Positions 25,557 through 34,415 of a stretch of DNA of 64,000 nt are shown here, piece after piece. The position numbers and the translations under genes were made by a program. Origin of the DNA: Bacillus sp. S3 (GTDB taxonomy: Bacteria > Bacillota > Bacilli > Bacillales > Cytobacillaceae); the NCBI RefSeq assembly GCF_005154805.1, contig NZ_CP039727.1, positions 4,523,501 through 4,587,500 of the forward strand, in the 5' to 3' direction. The notes below the pieces were generated by a model. That model saw only the letters and a list, made by a program, of their open reading frames with translations. It searched no databases and had not been told where the DNA came from. How positions within the stretch are numbered: position 1 is the stretch's first letter; the number at the start of each line of letters is the position of its first letter.

Positions 25557-26141
25557 GTGAAAACGAAAACGGACGAGGAACTGATGGCGTTAATTGTCAA
25601 AAATCACCGGCCAGCACTGGAAGAGCTGTATGATCGCTATGTTAACCTTGTCTACAGCTTTTCGTTTAAAATGGTTAAAGGGGACCGGGAAAAAGCAAAA
25701 GAAATAGTTCAACAGGTATTTCTCAGGCTTTGGACGACGAAACGAACCTACAGCTCGAAACAAGGGAAATTTGTAAATTGGATTCTTACGATTAACCGTA
25801 ATATTGCTATTGACCTGTTTCGAAAGGAACAAAAACAGCCAGGGTTGGTGCAGCTTGAATCAAGCGAATGGGGACAAATGCAGGATCAGGAAACAGAAGA
25901 TGTACCGCAACAGGTTTCAAGAAATCTACTAAAACAACAAATCCAGGCAGCCAAACCACATCTTTCAGAGCCGCAGCTGCGCCTCATCCATTTATTATAT
26001 TGGGAAGGCTATTCCTTACGTGAGATTGCCGAACTGGAACAAACACCACTCGGTACGATGAAAAGCCGGCTGCATCAAACCTTGAAAAAACTGCGAATTT
26101 ATTTTAGAGAAGAAACAGGAGGGTTTCAGCATGGAAAATAA
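25557..26141 (+). CDS. RNA polymerase sigma factor, ECF family (SigK/RpoE type)
   Basis: This 194-residue protein has sigma region 2 (about 10-80, ELYDRYVNLVYSFSFKMVKGDREKAKEIVQQVFLRLW) and region 4 (about 130-185, LSEPQLRLIHLLYWEGYSLREIAELEQTPLGTMKSRLHQTLKKLR). It overlaps the anti-sigma gene by 11 bp, the normal arrangement for an ECF sigma factor and its membrane anti-sigma factor. GTG start after GGGAGAGAA. Its target promoters are not known; the flanking COG4315 genes are the obvious candidates. Confidence 0.92.
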   Translation: MKTKTDEELMALIVKNHRPALEELYDRYVNLVYSFSFKMVKGDREKAKEIVQQVFLRLWTTKRTYSSKQGKFVNWILTINRNIAIDLFRKEQKQPGLVQLESSEWGQMQDQETEDVPQQVSRNLLKQQIQAAKPHLSEPQLRLIHLLYWEGYSLREIAELEQTPLGTMKSRLHQTLKKLRIYFREETGGFQHGK

Positions 26142-26883
26142 ATGCGAAAACCTGTCGTCCTATGTTATCGATGAACTTTCCGAACATGAAAGAGCACAAT
26201 TCGAACACCATCTTAAAACGTGTAATCATTGTCAGAATGAAGTAACTACCTTAAAGGAGTCGTGGCAGATGCTTTCTTTTGATTTCGAAGAGGTGGACGT
26301 CCCTACATCATTAAAAGCTGAAGTCATGGATTTTATATTTCAAGAAAATAAAGAACCATCGGAGGTACAGGCAGCCGAATCGGCAAAACCTCATTATCTC
26401 GAAAAATGGAAGGGATTCTTCTCTAAACAATTCTCCCCATTGTCTGCGGGCATCATGGCTGTTTTAGTCCTCGGGCTATTTGGACTGTTATGGAATAACC
26501 TGCAGTTAAGGGACTCGATCACAGTATTAGAAAATCATGCTGCCACACATGCGCAAATTGTCAGGACATTTGATTTAAAGGGGCAGGATACAGCCGAATT
26601 AGCTAAAGGCAATGCTTATCTTCTTCAAGAAGGCAGCGGCACTGTCCTTGTCATTGAATTAAATAATATGCCAAGTACGAAGGACGATGAGGTATACCAA
26701 GTGTGGCTGCTGAAGAATGGAAATCGTGAAAATGCTGGTACGCTAAAGCCTGACCTGAACGGCAACGGCCTAATCACCTATCGTCTGCCAAAGAACTACT
26801 CGTTTGACGGCATTGGGATCACCCTAGAACCGAATCCAAACAATACACAACCCCAAGGTCAAAAGGTAATGGGAACCATCTAA
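26131..26883 (+). CDS. Anti-sigma factor, zinc-finger and RskA-type
   Basis: The 250-residue protein has a cytoplasmic zinc-binding anti-sigma domain with His27-x3-Cys31-x2-Cys34, a membrane helix near residues 107-127 (SAGIMAVLVLGLFGLLW), and an extracellular RskA-like domain (about 140-250, ending in GIGITLEPNPNNTQPQGQKV). It should hold the overlapping-gene sigma factor inactive until a membrane or envelope signal leads to its release. The zinc and thiols suggest redox sensitivity is possible. Confidence 0.9.
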   Translation: MENKCENLSSYVIDELSEHERAQFEHHLKTCNHCQNEVTTLKESWQMLSFDFEEVDVPTSLKAEVMDFIFQENKEPSEVQAAESAKPHYLEKWKGFFSKQFSPLSAGIMAVLVLGLFGLLWNNLQLRDSITVLENHAATHAQIVRTFDLKGQDTAELAKGNAYLLQEGSGTVLVIELNNMPSTKDDEVYQVWLLKNGNRENAGTLKPDLNGNGLITYRLPKNYSFDGIGITLEPNPNNTQPQGQKVMGTI

Positions 26884-26940
26884 GGAGGAAATATTTCTGC
26901 TGATTCCAAACAAATCATTTAGGGTGAAAGGCAAAAGCAA

Positions 26941-26983
26941 TAAACAAAGGTGTTCAGTTTCAGATACTGAACACCTTTGTTTA
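26941..26983 (+). terminator. Strong terminator after the anti-sigma gene
   Basis: A perfect 18-bp stem (TAAACAAAGGTGTTCAGT and its complement) with a 7-base loop. It closes the sigma/anti-sigma transcript and also faces the converging gene at 27048. Confidence 0.85.
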
Positions 26984-27047
26984 TAGAAATTTTCTCCAGA
27001 TGGATCTACCCCCAATGTCAGGGGTGATAACAATTGAGCTCCCTTAT

Positions 27048-28391
27048 TTAAAAATCCTTGCCCACAACATACCAGATATTATTTACACCTTGTCCATTTA
27101 GATCTCCTGCCTGCTGATCCTTCACAAAATAATAAAGAGGGTACCCTTTATACGTTGTTTGCTTCTGTCCATCCCCCCTTGTAATTGTTCCAAAATCTTT
27201 TTTATGAAATCCCCCCGTAGCTTTTATATTTTCTGCATAAAAAGGCGGCCATATTTCAAGGCATTTTCCGGAACAATTGCTGACTCCTTGTGTATCCTTG
27301 GTAAAATAATAAAGGGTCATTCCTTCCTTGTCCGCCAAATATTTTCCGACTTCGGCGGATTCTAACTCCTGAACCTTGTATGAACGGTCGGCGCTTATCT
27401 TATCGACGATTGTACCGCTATTCACATCGACAAGGGAAATGGAAAGATCACGATTAAGAACATAAGCCCGTGCTGAATCTTGACTGAAGACAATTGCTTG
27501 CCGCGGCTCTAGAAATCCTTTAATAGTCCCGGTGATTTGGTTATCTGAAACGTTAATCATATTGATTGTATTGTCCGCTTTGTTGCTTGCGAAAAGCAGT
27601 TTGCCATCAGGTGACAGGGCGGCCCCGTACGGTTCCCGGCCAACCTTTATCTCACTGACAATCTCACCACGAGGGATATCAACCACAGAAATACTGTCAC
27701 GACCGCTGTTTGCCGCATACAACGTACTTCCATCTGCACTCACAGATATCCCACGAATCATTGAAAATCCAGTGATTTCACGAACGATACTCTTCGCAGC
27801 AGCATCGACCACTGATACCTTGTCGCCTTTAAAATTCGTAACGAATACATATTTCCCGTCGTGAGATACGACAATCCCTTGTCGGGGCTGGGCAAAACCA
27901 GTAATCACGGCAGTAGGCTTATGGCTTCCAAGATCTACGACCGTTACTGAACTGTGGGCCTGGTTGTTTACATACATCGTACCTCCATCAGGACTAACTG
28001 CAGTTCCAAATGCTCCAGGGCCAACAACAACCTCATCTGCTAGTTTCAGTGTTTTTGTATTGTAAAATCGTAAGGTGCCAAGCGTACTGTCCGAGACGAC
28101 AAACTGTGATCCACCGTCTATGAACACAATATTCCTTGGAGTGACAAAGCCGTCAATCTTTTTCTGCAAAGTGCCTTTTTTAATGTCAAAGACGAGGATT
28201 GAGTTCTCACGGCTATCTGAGACAACTCCAGTCTTTTCATCCGGGCTTACCGCGAGGGCGTTATTCGTAATGTGGCTGTCAAAACCGCTTTCATCCCCTT
28301 TCGGACTGCCTTCATTACCAGCAGCAAAAATCGCAGCTGGAAGTATTAAAAGAAACACTAGAACTGCCACCAAAACACTTCTCATTTTCAT
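27048..28391 (-). CDS. Secreted YncE-like beta-propeller fused to a COG4315 domain
   Basis: The 447-residue protein has a signal peptide (MKMRSVLVAVLVFLLILPAAIFA). Residues about 45-325 are seven repeats of the YVTN/YncE beta-propeller kind (VSPDG...YVNNQAHSSVTVVDLGS, TLYAANSGRDSISVVDI, LLFASNKADNTINMINVS). Residues about 330-447 are a COG4315 domain (LADKEGMTLYYFTKD, SNCSGKCLEIWPPFYAEN, YKGYPLYYFVKDQQAG) closely related to the lipoprotein encoded at 24964. Such propellers are usually ligand-binding or surface proteins. RBS AAGGAG decides the ATG at 28391; the frame reaches 12 codons further. Converges on the anti-sigma gene. Confidence 0.85.
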   Translation of the reverse strand: MKMRSVLVAVLVFLLILPAAIFAAGNEGSPKGDESGFDSHITNNALAVSPDEKTGVVSDSRENSILVFDIKKGTLQKKIDGFVTPRNIVFIDGGSQFVVSDSTLGTLRFYNTKTLKLADEVVVGPGAFGTAVSPDGGTMYVNNQAHSSVTVVDLGSHKPTAVITGFAQPRQGIVVSHDGKYVFVTNFKGDKVSVVDAAAKSIVREITGFSMIRGISVSADGSTLYAANSGRDSISVVDIPRGEIVSEIKVGREPYGAALSPDGKLLFASNKADNTINMINVSDNQITGTIKGFLEPRQAIVFSQDSARAYVLNRDLSISLVDVNSGTIVDKISADRSYKVQELESAEVGKYLADKEGMTLYYFTKDTQGVSNCSGKCLEIWPPFYAENIKATGGFHKKDFGTITRGDGQKQTTYKGYPLYYFVKDQQAGDLNGQGVNNIWYVVGKDF

Positions 28392-28515
28392 CTCATAACT
28401 CTCCTTAAAAGTATTTTTGCTTCTCACTGAAGTAAACGAAGCATTTTACTAAACGGTTTGATTTTTTTTAAAAGGGAAGTAAGTGGACGGTTCCTTATTC
28501 TTCAAAAATGAAAAT

Positions 28516-28571
28516 GAAAAAGGAGATGATGACTAATATCTAAATGTAAATGAAGTCATCTTCTCCTTTTT
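28516..28571. terminator. Bidirectional terminator hairpin
   Basis: AAAAAGGAGATGATGACT pairs with AGTCATCTTCTCCTTTTT, with T-runs on both strands. It lies between the GH2 gene end and the propeller gene start, a second stop for GH2 transcripts. Confidence 0.7.
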
Positions 28572-28689
28572 GTCTATTACTAACTAGCGAACCTATTTCT
28601 GAACCATTGTTTTGTGACTCGCGAAATGGAAAATCCCTCCGGGCTACATCGGCAATTACCATTTACTCGCCACCCCGTCCCCCAAACAG

Positions 28690-28717
28690 AAAAAGAACCA
28701 AGCAGGATGCTTGGCTC
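28690..28717 (-). terminator. Terminator of the GH2 gene
   Basis: GAGCCAAGCA / TGCTTGGTTC, 10 bp with a 3-base loop, followed by TTTTT on the minus strand. Lies 27 bp beyond the stop codon. Confidence 0.85.
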
Positions 28718-28743
28718 AGTAACTCCCCATCGTTTGATGAGCT

Positions 28744-31700
28744 TCATTTAAAATGAATGTAAAAGACTTTTACTTTCTTGCCGTCTTCTGATTTGGCGAT
28801 GATTCTTGCTGTGGATGGGACGGTCACAGATGGCACTATTGTAATACTTGTATGGCCCTCGCCTTTGGCGTTGATTTTCGGCAATTCTTTCGTGTCGTCC
28901 ACATCAATAGTGAATTCATAGTTATCACCTTTTTGTTCAAAGTCATCGAGAACGCTTTTTCCGCCAACTTTAATATCGGTAACTTTAGGCTCGGTACTTG
29001 CCTTAGGCCATTTCGAGAATACCTTGATCTCGGTGATGGCCAAGCTTTTGCCAGCTTGGGCCGTCATCACGACTCTTATTGCGGAAGTTTTCACCTTATC
29101 AAAGGTATATACGTTAGCCTTTCCCACAACTGGAGTCGCTGGATCACTTTTTAAGTTAGTGACGTCCTTCCAGCTATCACCGGATTTATATTGGATTTTA
29201 ATGTCACTCGGATACGATGTACCATGATCGGCGAACCAATGAATCTCCATGTTATCGACATCATATTCCGTAGGTTCAAAGTCTCCAAAGGTAATAGAAA
29301 CCCAGTCACTTGAACGTGGCACTGGCTGCCAATTCGTCCAGCGATTATGCGGCACCGCATCGTACGAAATAACATCATCATTGATGGCTTCAATTCTGTC
29401 ACTCGACCCCGGACCATTATTCGTGAAGGAAGCCTCTGCTTTCGGATATTCGTAGCCGTTTTTCGCCCGGCTGATATTCTGCTCGCCGCCGACTTCATCG
29501 GTGACCCTAATCGTAGCAGTTGCTTTCAACTTCACACCCTTCACAGAGCCTTTAACCTTAAATTCACCGACACTTTCGAGTTCATCTGCCGGGATTTCCT
29601 CCCACTTCACTGCTGCCAGTTCTTCCGTACCATCACTGTAATAAACCGTAACTTTTGCCGGAAGTTCAGGTGTTTGCTTTGGCAATACAGCCATCGTTAT
29701 ATTCTCAATCGCAACGGCACCCTTCACCACAACCGCTGCCTGCGCTTTGATGTCTGTCCCTTCCACACTGCCAGAAACAGTAAACTCGCCAAGCTTTTGA
29801 TAAAGAGACGGATTGATTCGATCCCACTTCACCTTAACATCCCGCGGAATCCCCCTGTTATAATGGGCCACAACCGTTGCAGGAAGTTTAGGAGATTCTC
29901 CTTTTTCTACGGTAACCTTGACAGGATCAAAGCGCTCAATGTATTTGGGTGCTGGATTTTTGGCGATGGAAATCGTCATTTCAGGCGTCGTAACGGTCAC
30001 ATCTTTATATTTCACCACCGCTTTCACCTTAACCTCACCCGTCTCAAGCGCGTACAGCTTGTTCCCTTCAATTTTAATATTCTGATTGTCAAATTCGTAA
30101 GTCGGCTCACTGTCGGTCAAATCAATCACTTCCCCGCTTTCAAGCGTGCCCTCTACCTTGAGGTCGATGATATCGTCCTCGACAACCTTTGTTTGATCCA
30201 CCGATAGTTTCGCCGCTACCAGTTTCGGCTCTTCCATCGATACTTGAATACTGTATTCTGAAGTGACTTTCCCATCTTCTGAGGTCACAAATAATTTAGC
30301 CGTTCCCGGATAAGTGAATGCCGGCAAAATTGTAACCGCAGCATTATCCGCAGCCTCTGCCTCAATTTTCGGTAGATCGCTTCCATACGGCAAGACAAGA
30401 TCATACGTCTTTTTAGCCGCATCAAAACCTGCTAACGGTTTCCCATTGACGATAATACTGCTTAGCGAAGCCGTCGAACTCATCACCATCTGGTCTGCGA
30501 AAATTTCTGCCTCTGTCAGGGCCAGGTATTTTCCTTTTACAGATGGGATCAGATGGAATTTCAACTTGTCTGTCGTCACTGCATCAAATCGGATTTCATT
30601 TTTCTCGACAACATATGGCGATGGTTGTGTTAGATTTTCAACATCTTTCCACGCCGTTCCGTCCCAATACTGAACAGCTGCCGTGTCCGGAACGACCGTG
30701 CCACTGTCGGTAAAAACAAACAAATCTAAGTTATTGATTACATGCTGCTTGCCAAAATTAACCGTAATCGAGTCACCGGCGTCACGCGGCGTTCTCGTCC
30801 AGTTCGTCCAGCGATTGACCGGGCTATTGGTATAACTCTTAATCCCATCGTTCAAATGCTGCAGATTGTCAGCCGGATTGGTAAAAGTGGCTTCAAGCTG
30901 CGGATAAGTTGACCCCTGTGCCGGAAGCATTATATTAACCGGCTTACTTTCGTTTGTTACCCTGACAAAGGCCTTTGCCTTCAGGTCTGTCCCTTCCACA
31001 CTGCCCTCGACGACAAAACGGCCTTCTTTCGCGAGTTGGTCCGCAGAAATCTCTTCCCACGACACATTTACATCCTTGGTCGTTTCATCACTGTAGAGAA
31101 GGGCCACATTTTCGGGCAGTACCGGACGTACGCCAACCTTTGTTGCCGTTGAAACCGGCTTCACCGCGACAATTCCTTTGACAGTCACAACAGCTTTGGC
31201 CTTAAGCGAAGTTCCCTCCACCTTGCCCTCAACCGTAAATATCCCGACAGAGCTATATTGTTTCGGATCGACAAGATCCCATGTCACTTTTTTCGCATCA
31301 ACCGTAGCATCACTGTAATAAACCTTAAGCTCCGTCGGAAGCTTTGGCGCTTGATCGACATCAATCGTCACATGGACTGTATCCATTCCAACGACAGTCT
31401 TTTTATCGCGATCTGCCGGCGCCACGGTAAATAGACTCGTGGTATCGCCCGAAAGTCCAGCAACAGACGCATTGACAGTGATTTCACCGGCCAGCTTATT
31501 TGATTGGATAATCGCTAACGCTTTGCCGCTAAAGGCCTTGCGCTTGTTGTCCTTATATCGTTCTACGCTTGAAGCGTTTCCGTTGTCAACGCCAGCCAAT
31601 TCCCCTTGCCCTGATACATTGAACTTGATCAAATGATCGGCATTCGGGACGACAATTCCTTTACTGTCAACGATTTCTGCCGTGATAAACGATAGATCGG

Positions 31701-33957
31701 TCCCGTCTGCCGTGATCACCTTGTGATCAGCCGTTAATTTTACAGCAGCCGGTTCTCCGGCGGTCACCACTTGATCGCGGGCAATTTCTTTGCCGCTTTC
31801 GTCCTTTGCCACAGCTTCTAATGTGCCGGCTTTGAATGGCACTGCCCATTCAAGATACGTTTTTCCATCCTTCGTTTCTTTATATGGAGCACCCCATGAA
31901 GTCTTTTTATTCTCATAGCTCCTCACACCTAACGATTCGCCATTTAGAAAAAGTTCCACCTTATAAGCGTTTGTATAAGCTAAGACACGGACCGTTTCCC
32001 CTTCAGTCCAGTTCCAATGCGGCAAGAGGTGCACCATTGGTTCCTTTTTCCATTGGCTCTGGTAATAGTAGAAAATATCTTTCGGAAAACCAGCCGTATC
32101 GACTGCACCGAAATAGGAGCTTTTGGCCGGATAGGCATTGTAGTAAGGTGTCGGCTCGCCAATATAATCAAAGCCCGTCCAAATAAATTGCCCTGCGATA
32201 TGCTTTAAGTCGCGGTCGTATTTCCAGGCATCTTCCGCCGTTCTTCCCCAGCCAACATAATCATTATCATAAGAGGATTGTTGCAAATCCGCATACTTGG
32301 TGCTCTGATTATACTGATACGGGTGGGTGTAGACACCACGCGAACGGGTCGCCGAAGACGTCTCTGAGCCATACAGCTTCCAGTTCGGATTCTGCTGATG
32401 GTATCCCGCATAATTGTTCTCGCTGTAGTTCAGTCCGACGATATCGACTATATTAAAAATTTCCTTGATATAACTATTAATCGGTGTGACATTCACCTTA
32501 TCGCCCCGGGTCTTATCCTCGCCAATCGTCGTCGGCCTTGTTGTGTCAATTTCTTTGACCCAGCGGACTAAATTACGCGCCGTTTCCACCCCGGCAGCAT
32601 TTGTTGTATCATAGATCTCATTTCCGATCGACCACATGATAATCGCAGGCTCGTTCTTGCCTCGGTCAACCATCTCTTTAATGTCATGCTCCGCCCATGT
32701 TGTGAAAAACCGGCCATAGTCATAGGTCTTCTTCGACTGGGCCCAGCTGTCAAAAGCCTCTTCCACAATGAATAGCCCTAATTTATTGGCTGCCTCAAGC
32801 AGTTCCGGTGACGCCGGATTATGGGTAACTCGGATCGCATTAACCCCCATATCCTTCATGATTTGCATTTGCCTTTCCACTGCGCGCGCATTTGTTGCCG
32901 CACCTAACGCCCCCAAATCATGGTGCATCGAAACTCCATGGAGTTTCATATACTTCCCATTTAGCGAGAAGCCTTCGTTTTCATCAAAGTTAAAATACCT
33001 GGCACCAAAGCGTGTTTCATATGTATCAACGCTTTGACCGCGGGCGATTACTTCAGTGACAAGCTTATATCGGTACGGGTTGTCGATATCCCAAAGCTTC
33101 GGCTGCTCGATGATTGTGTTATTTTCAAACTGAGTCTCCGCACCCGCTGCTGCTGTTTTTTCCTCAGACTCCACCGTCGCCACGGCTTTCCCAGCATCGT
33201 CATAAATTGTCGACTTCACCTTAACTTGCACGGCTTCACCCGAATCATTGCTGACCTTCGTCTTAATATTTACATCAGCTTTGCCTGCTGCATATGCCGT
33301 TTCCAAATTGGGTGTCGTCACAAACGTTCCGTATCTCGCCACATGAACCGGATTTGTCACCGTGAGATACACATTTCTGTAAATCCCGCTCCCCGAATAC
33401 CAGCGGCTGCTCGGCTGGGTGTTATTGACCTTAACCACAAGGACATTCTCCCTGCCATCCCTATAGAGTTTATCGGTAATATCATAAGAAAAGGCATTAT
33501 AGCCAAACGGATAAGTCCCTAACAATTGCCCATTTAGATAGGTGGTGCTGTTCATGTAAACCCCATCAAAATCAATGGAAATTCGCTTACCCTTCATCGA
33601 TTCCGGAACGGTGAATGTTTTTCGGTACCAGCCGATACCGCCGTCCAAGTAACCGCCCTCGTGCGTCGCCAATGAATTTTTATTAAAATCTAATTCAATA
33701 CTCCAATCATGCGGCAGATTCAATTGCCGCCAGGAGGAATCATCAAAGCCGGGATTCTGTGCTCCGGCGATACTGCCAGTGGTTTCTCGTTGAAAACGCC
33801 AATTGCCGTTAAAATTAATCCGTCTCTCCCCCTCATACGTCACACTATTTTCCGTCGATGCATTTGTCTTTTCCGCTGCTTGTCCGTAGGTTGGGACTTG
33901 AAAGCTTGAAAGTATCAGTGCCATAATTAGAAAAATCCGGCTGATTGTCTTGTTCAT
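28744..33957 (-). CDS. Giant secreted glycoside hydrolase family 2 beta-galactosidase
   Basis: A 1737-residue multi-domain enzyme. Residues 1-27 are a signal peptide. Then follow the GH2 jelly-roll (about 45-205), Ig-like domain (205-320) and TIM barrel (about 325-640), with acid/base Glu447 in MWSIGNEIYD and the likely nucleophile Glu532 in YGSETSSATRSRG. A DUF4982-like domain (about 650-740) and an invasin-like Ig domain come next, then at least four bacterial Ig-like (BIG_4) repeats with the pattern LPxxVxVYYSDGT...VxGSVEGTxLKAKAxVxV, two F5/8-type discoidin modules (about 1065-1180 and 1520-1650) and cadherin-like beta modules. It should release galactose or a related sugar from extracellular polymers and bind glycans through its tail. 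No LPxTG or S-layer anchor is seen at the end. Divergent from the GH84 gene. Confidence 0.88.
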   Translation of the reverse strand: MNKTISRIFLIMALILSSFQVPTYGQAAEKTNASTENSVTYEGERRINFNGNWRFQRETTGSIAGAQNPGFDDSSWRQLNLPHDWSIELDFNKNSLATHEGGYLDGGIGWYRKTFTVPESMKGKRISIDFDGVYMNSTTYLNGQLLGTYPFGYNAFSYDITDKLYRDGRENVLVVKVNNTQPSSRWYSGSGIYRNVYLTVTNPVHVARYGTFVTTPNLETAYAAGKADVNIKTKVSNDSGEAVQVKVKSTIYDDAGKAVATVESEEKTAAAGAETQFENNTIIEQPKLWDIDNPYRYKLVTEVIARGQSVDTYETRFGARYFNFDENEGFSLNGKYMKLHGVSMHHDLGALGAATNARAVERQMQIMKDMGVNAIRVTHNPASPELLEAANKLGLFIVEEAFDSWAQSKKTYDYGRFFTTWAEHDIKEMVDRGKNEPAIIMWSIGNEIYDTTNAAGVETARNLVRWVKEIDTTRPTTIGEDKTRGDKVNVTPINSYIKEIFNIVDIVGLNYSENNYAGYHQQNPNWKLYGSETSSATRSRGVYTHPYQYNQSTKYADLQQSSYDNDYVGWGRTAEDAWKYDRDLKHIAGQFIWTGFDYIGEPTPYYNAYPAKSSYFGAVDTAGFPKDIFYYYQSQWKKEPMVHLLPHWNWTEGETVRVLAYTNAYKVELFLNGESLGVRSYENKKTSWGAPYKETKDGKTYLEWAVPFKAGTLEAVAKDESGKEIARDQVVTAGEPAAVKLTADHKVITADGTDLSFITAEIVDSKGIVVPNADHLIKFNVSGQGELAGVDNGNASSVERYKDNKRKAFSGKALAIIQSNKLAGEITVNASVAGLSGDTTSLFTVAPADRDKKTVVGMDTVHVTIDVDQAPKLPTELKVYYSDATVDAKKVTWDLVDPKQYSSVGIFTVEGKVEGTSLKAKAVVTVKGIVAVKPVSTATKVGVRPVLPENVALLYSDETTKDVNVSWEEISADQLAKEGRFVVEGSVEGTDLKAKAFVRVTNESKPVNIMLPAQGSTYPQLEATFTNPADNLQHLNDGIKSYTNSPVNRWTNWTRTPRDAGDSITVNFGKQHVINNLDLFVFTDSGTVVPDTAAVQYWDGTAWKDVENLTQPSPYVVEKNEIRFDAVTTDKLKFHLIPSVKGKYLALTEAEIFADQMVMSSTASLSSIIVNGKPLAGFDAAKKTYDLVLPYGSDLPKIEAEAADNAAVTILPAFTYPGTAKLFVTSEDGKVTSEYSIQVSMEEPKLVAAKLSVDQTKVVEDDIIDLKVEGTLESGEVIDLTDSEPTYEFDNQNIKIEGNKLYALETGEVKVKAVVKYKDVTVTTPEMTISIAKNPAPKYIERFDPVKVTVEKGESPKLPATVVAHYNRGIPRDVKVKWDRINPSLYQKLGEFTVSGSVEGTDIKAQAAVVVKGAVAIENITMAVLPKQTPELPAKVTVYYSDGTEELAAVKWEEIPADELESVGEFKVKGSVKGVKLKATATIRVTDEVGGEQNISRAKNGYEYPKAEASFTNNGPGSSDRIEAINDDVISYDAVPHNRWTNWQPVPRSSDWVSITFGDFEPTEYDVDNMEIHWFADHGTSYPSDIKIQYKSGDSWKDVTNLKSDPATPVVGKANVYTFDKVKTSAIRVVMTAQAGKSLAITEIKVFSKWPKASTEPKVTDIKVGGKSVLDDFEQKGDNYEFTIDVDDTKELPKINAKGEGHTSITIVPSVTVPSTARIIAKSEDGKKVKVFYIHFK

Positions 33958-34415
33958 TTACACACCTTCCCTTTTAGTAAATTTTTTAGTAATAAAACAG
34001 CTAATATTCCTCCCTTTCTCACATTTTGGAAACCTTTTCACCTATAGATTATCATGAATATTCAAAAAAATAGTCATATTTACCAGCATTTTTTTGCGAT
34101 AATCTTCACTTTTTTGCGAAATGAAGCAAATGGACTATCCTCTTGCTACTTTGTACCTAACTCATAAATCCCCTCTAGTAAAATTTTACTGAAAACTCAA
34201 AATCGTATTGACGCTGGAAATGTAAGCGATTTACAATCAGGGTATATAATTGGTTTCATGTGACTAGATCATACTAGGCATGGAAAACAGAACGAGAGCA
34301 TTCTCGGTTGTTTTCCATGCCTTTTTATTTTTCAATAGACAACCAATTATAGATAACGAGAAAGGAGGATAGAAAAATACCGCCACATCAAATTTTGCAG
34401 AAAGAAGGGAAGGTA
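33958..34415. promoter_or_regulatory. Divergent GH2/GH84 promoter region with cre-like site
   Basis: No gene is present in these 450 bp. TGTAAGCGATTTACA at 34221-34235 resembles a CcpA cre site but is one base longer in the right half, so it may instead be an operator of another regulator. It sits between the two divergent genes, and TATAAT is found at 34255-34260. Confidence 0.45.
34277..34328 (+). terminator. Leader terminator in front of the GH84 gene
   Basis: GGCATGGAAAACA / TGTTTTCCATGCC is a perfect 13-bp stem with an inner GAGA/TCTC pair, followed by CTTTTTATTTTTC on the plus strand only. No gene precedes it on this strand, so it interrupts the GH84 leader and points to transcription attenuation. 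Confidence 0.7.

Noticed and set aside
29347..30207. 286-codon plus-strand frame inside the GH2 gene
   Set aside because: It is the mirror of a long biased reading frame; composition (many Phe, Arg, His) is typical of antisense shadows and no ribosome site is found.
34221..34235. Classical CcpA cre site
   Set aside because: The match is one base too long in the right half arm; kept only as a cre-like element.
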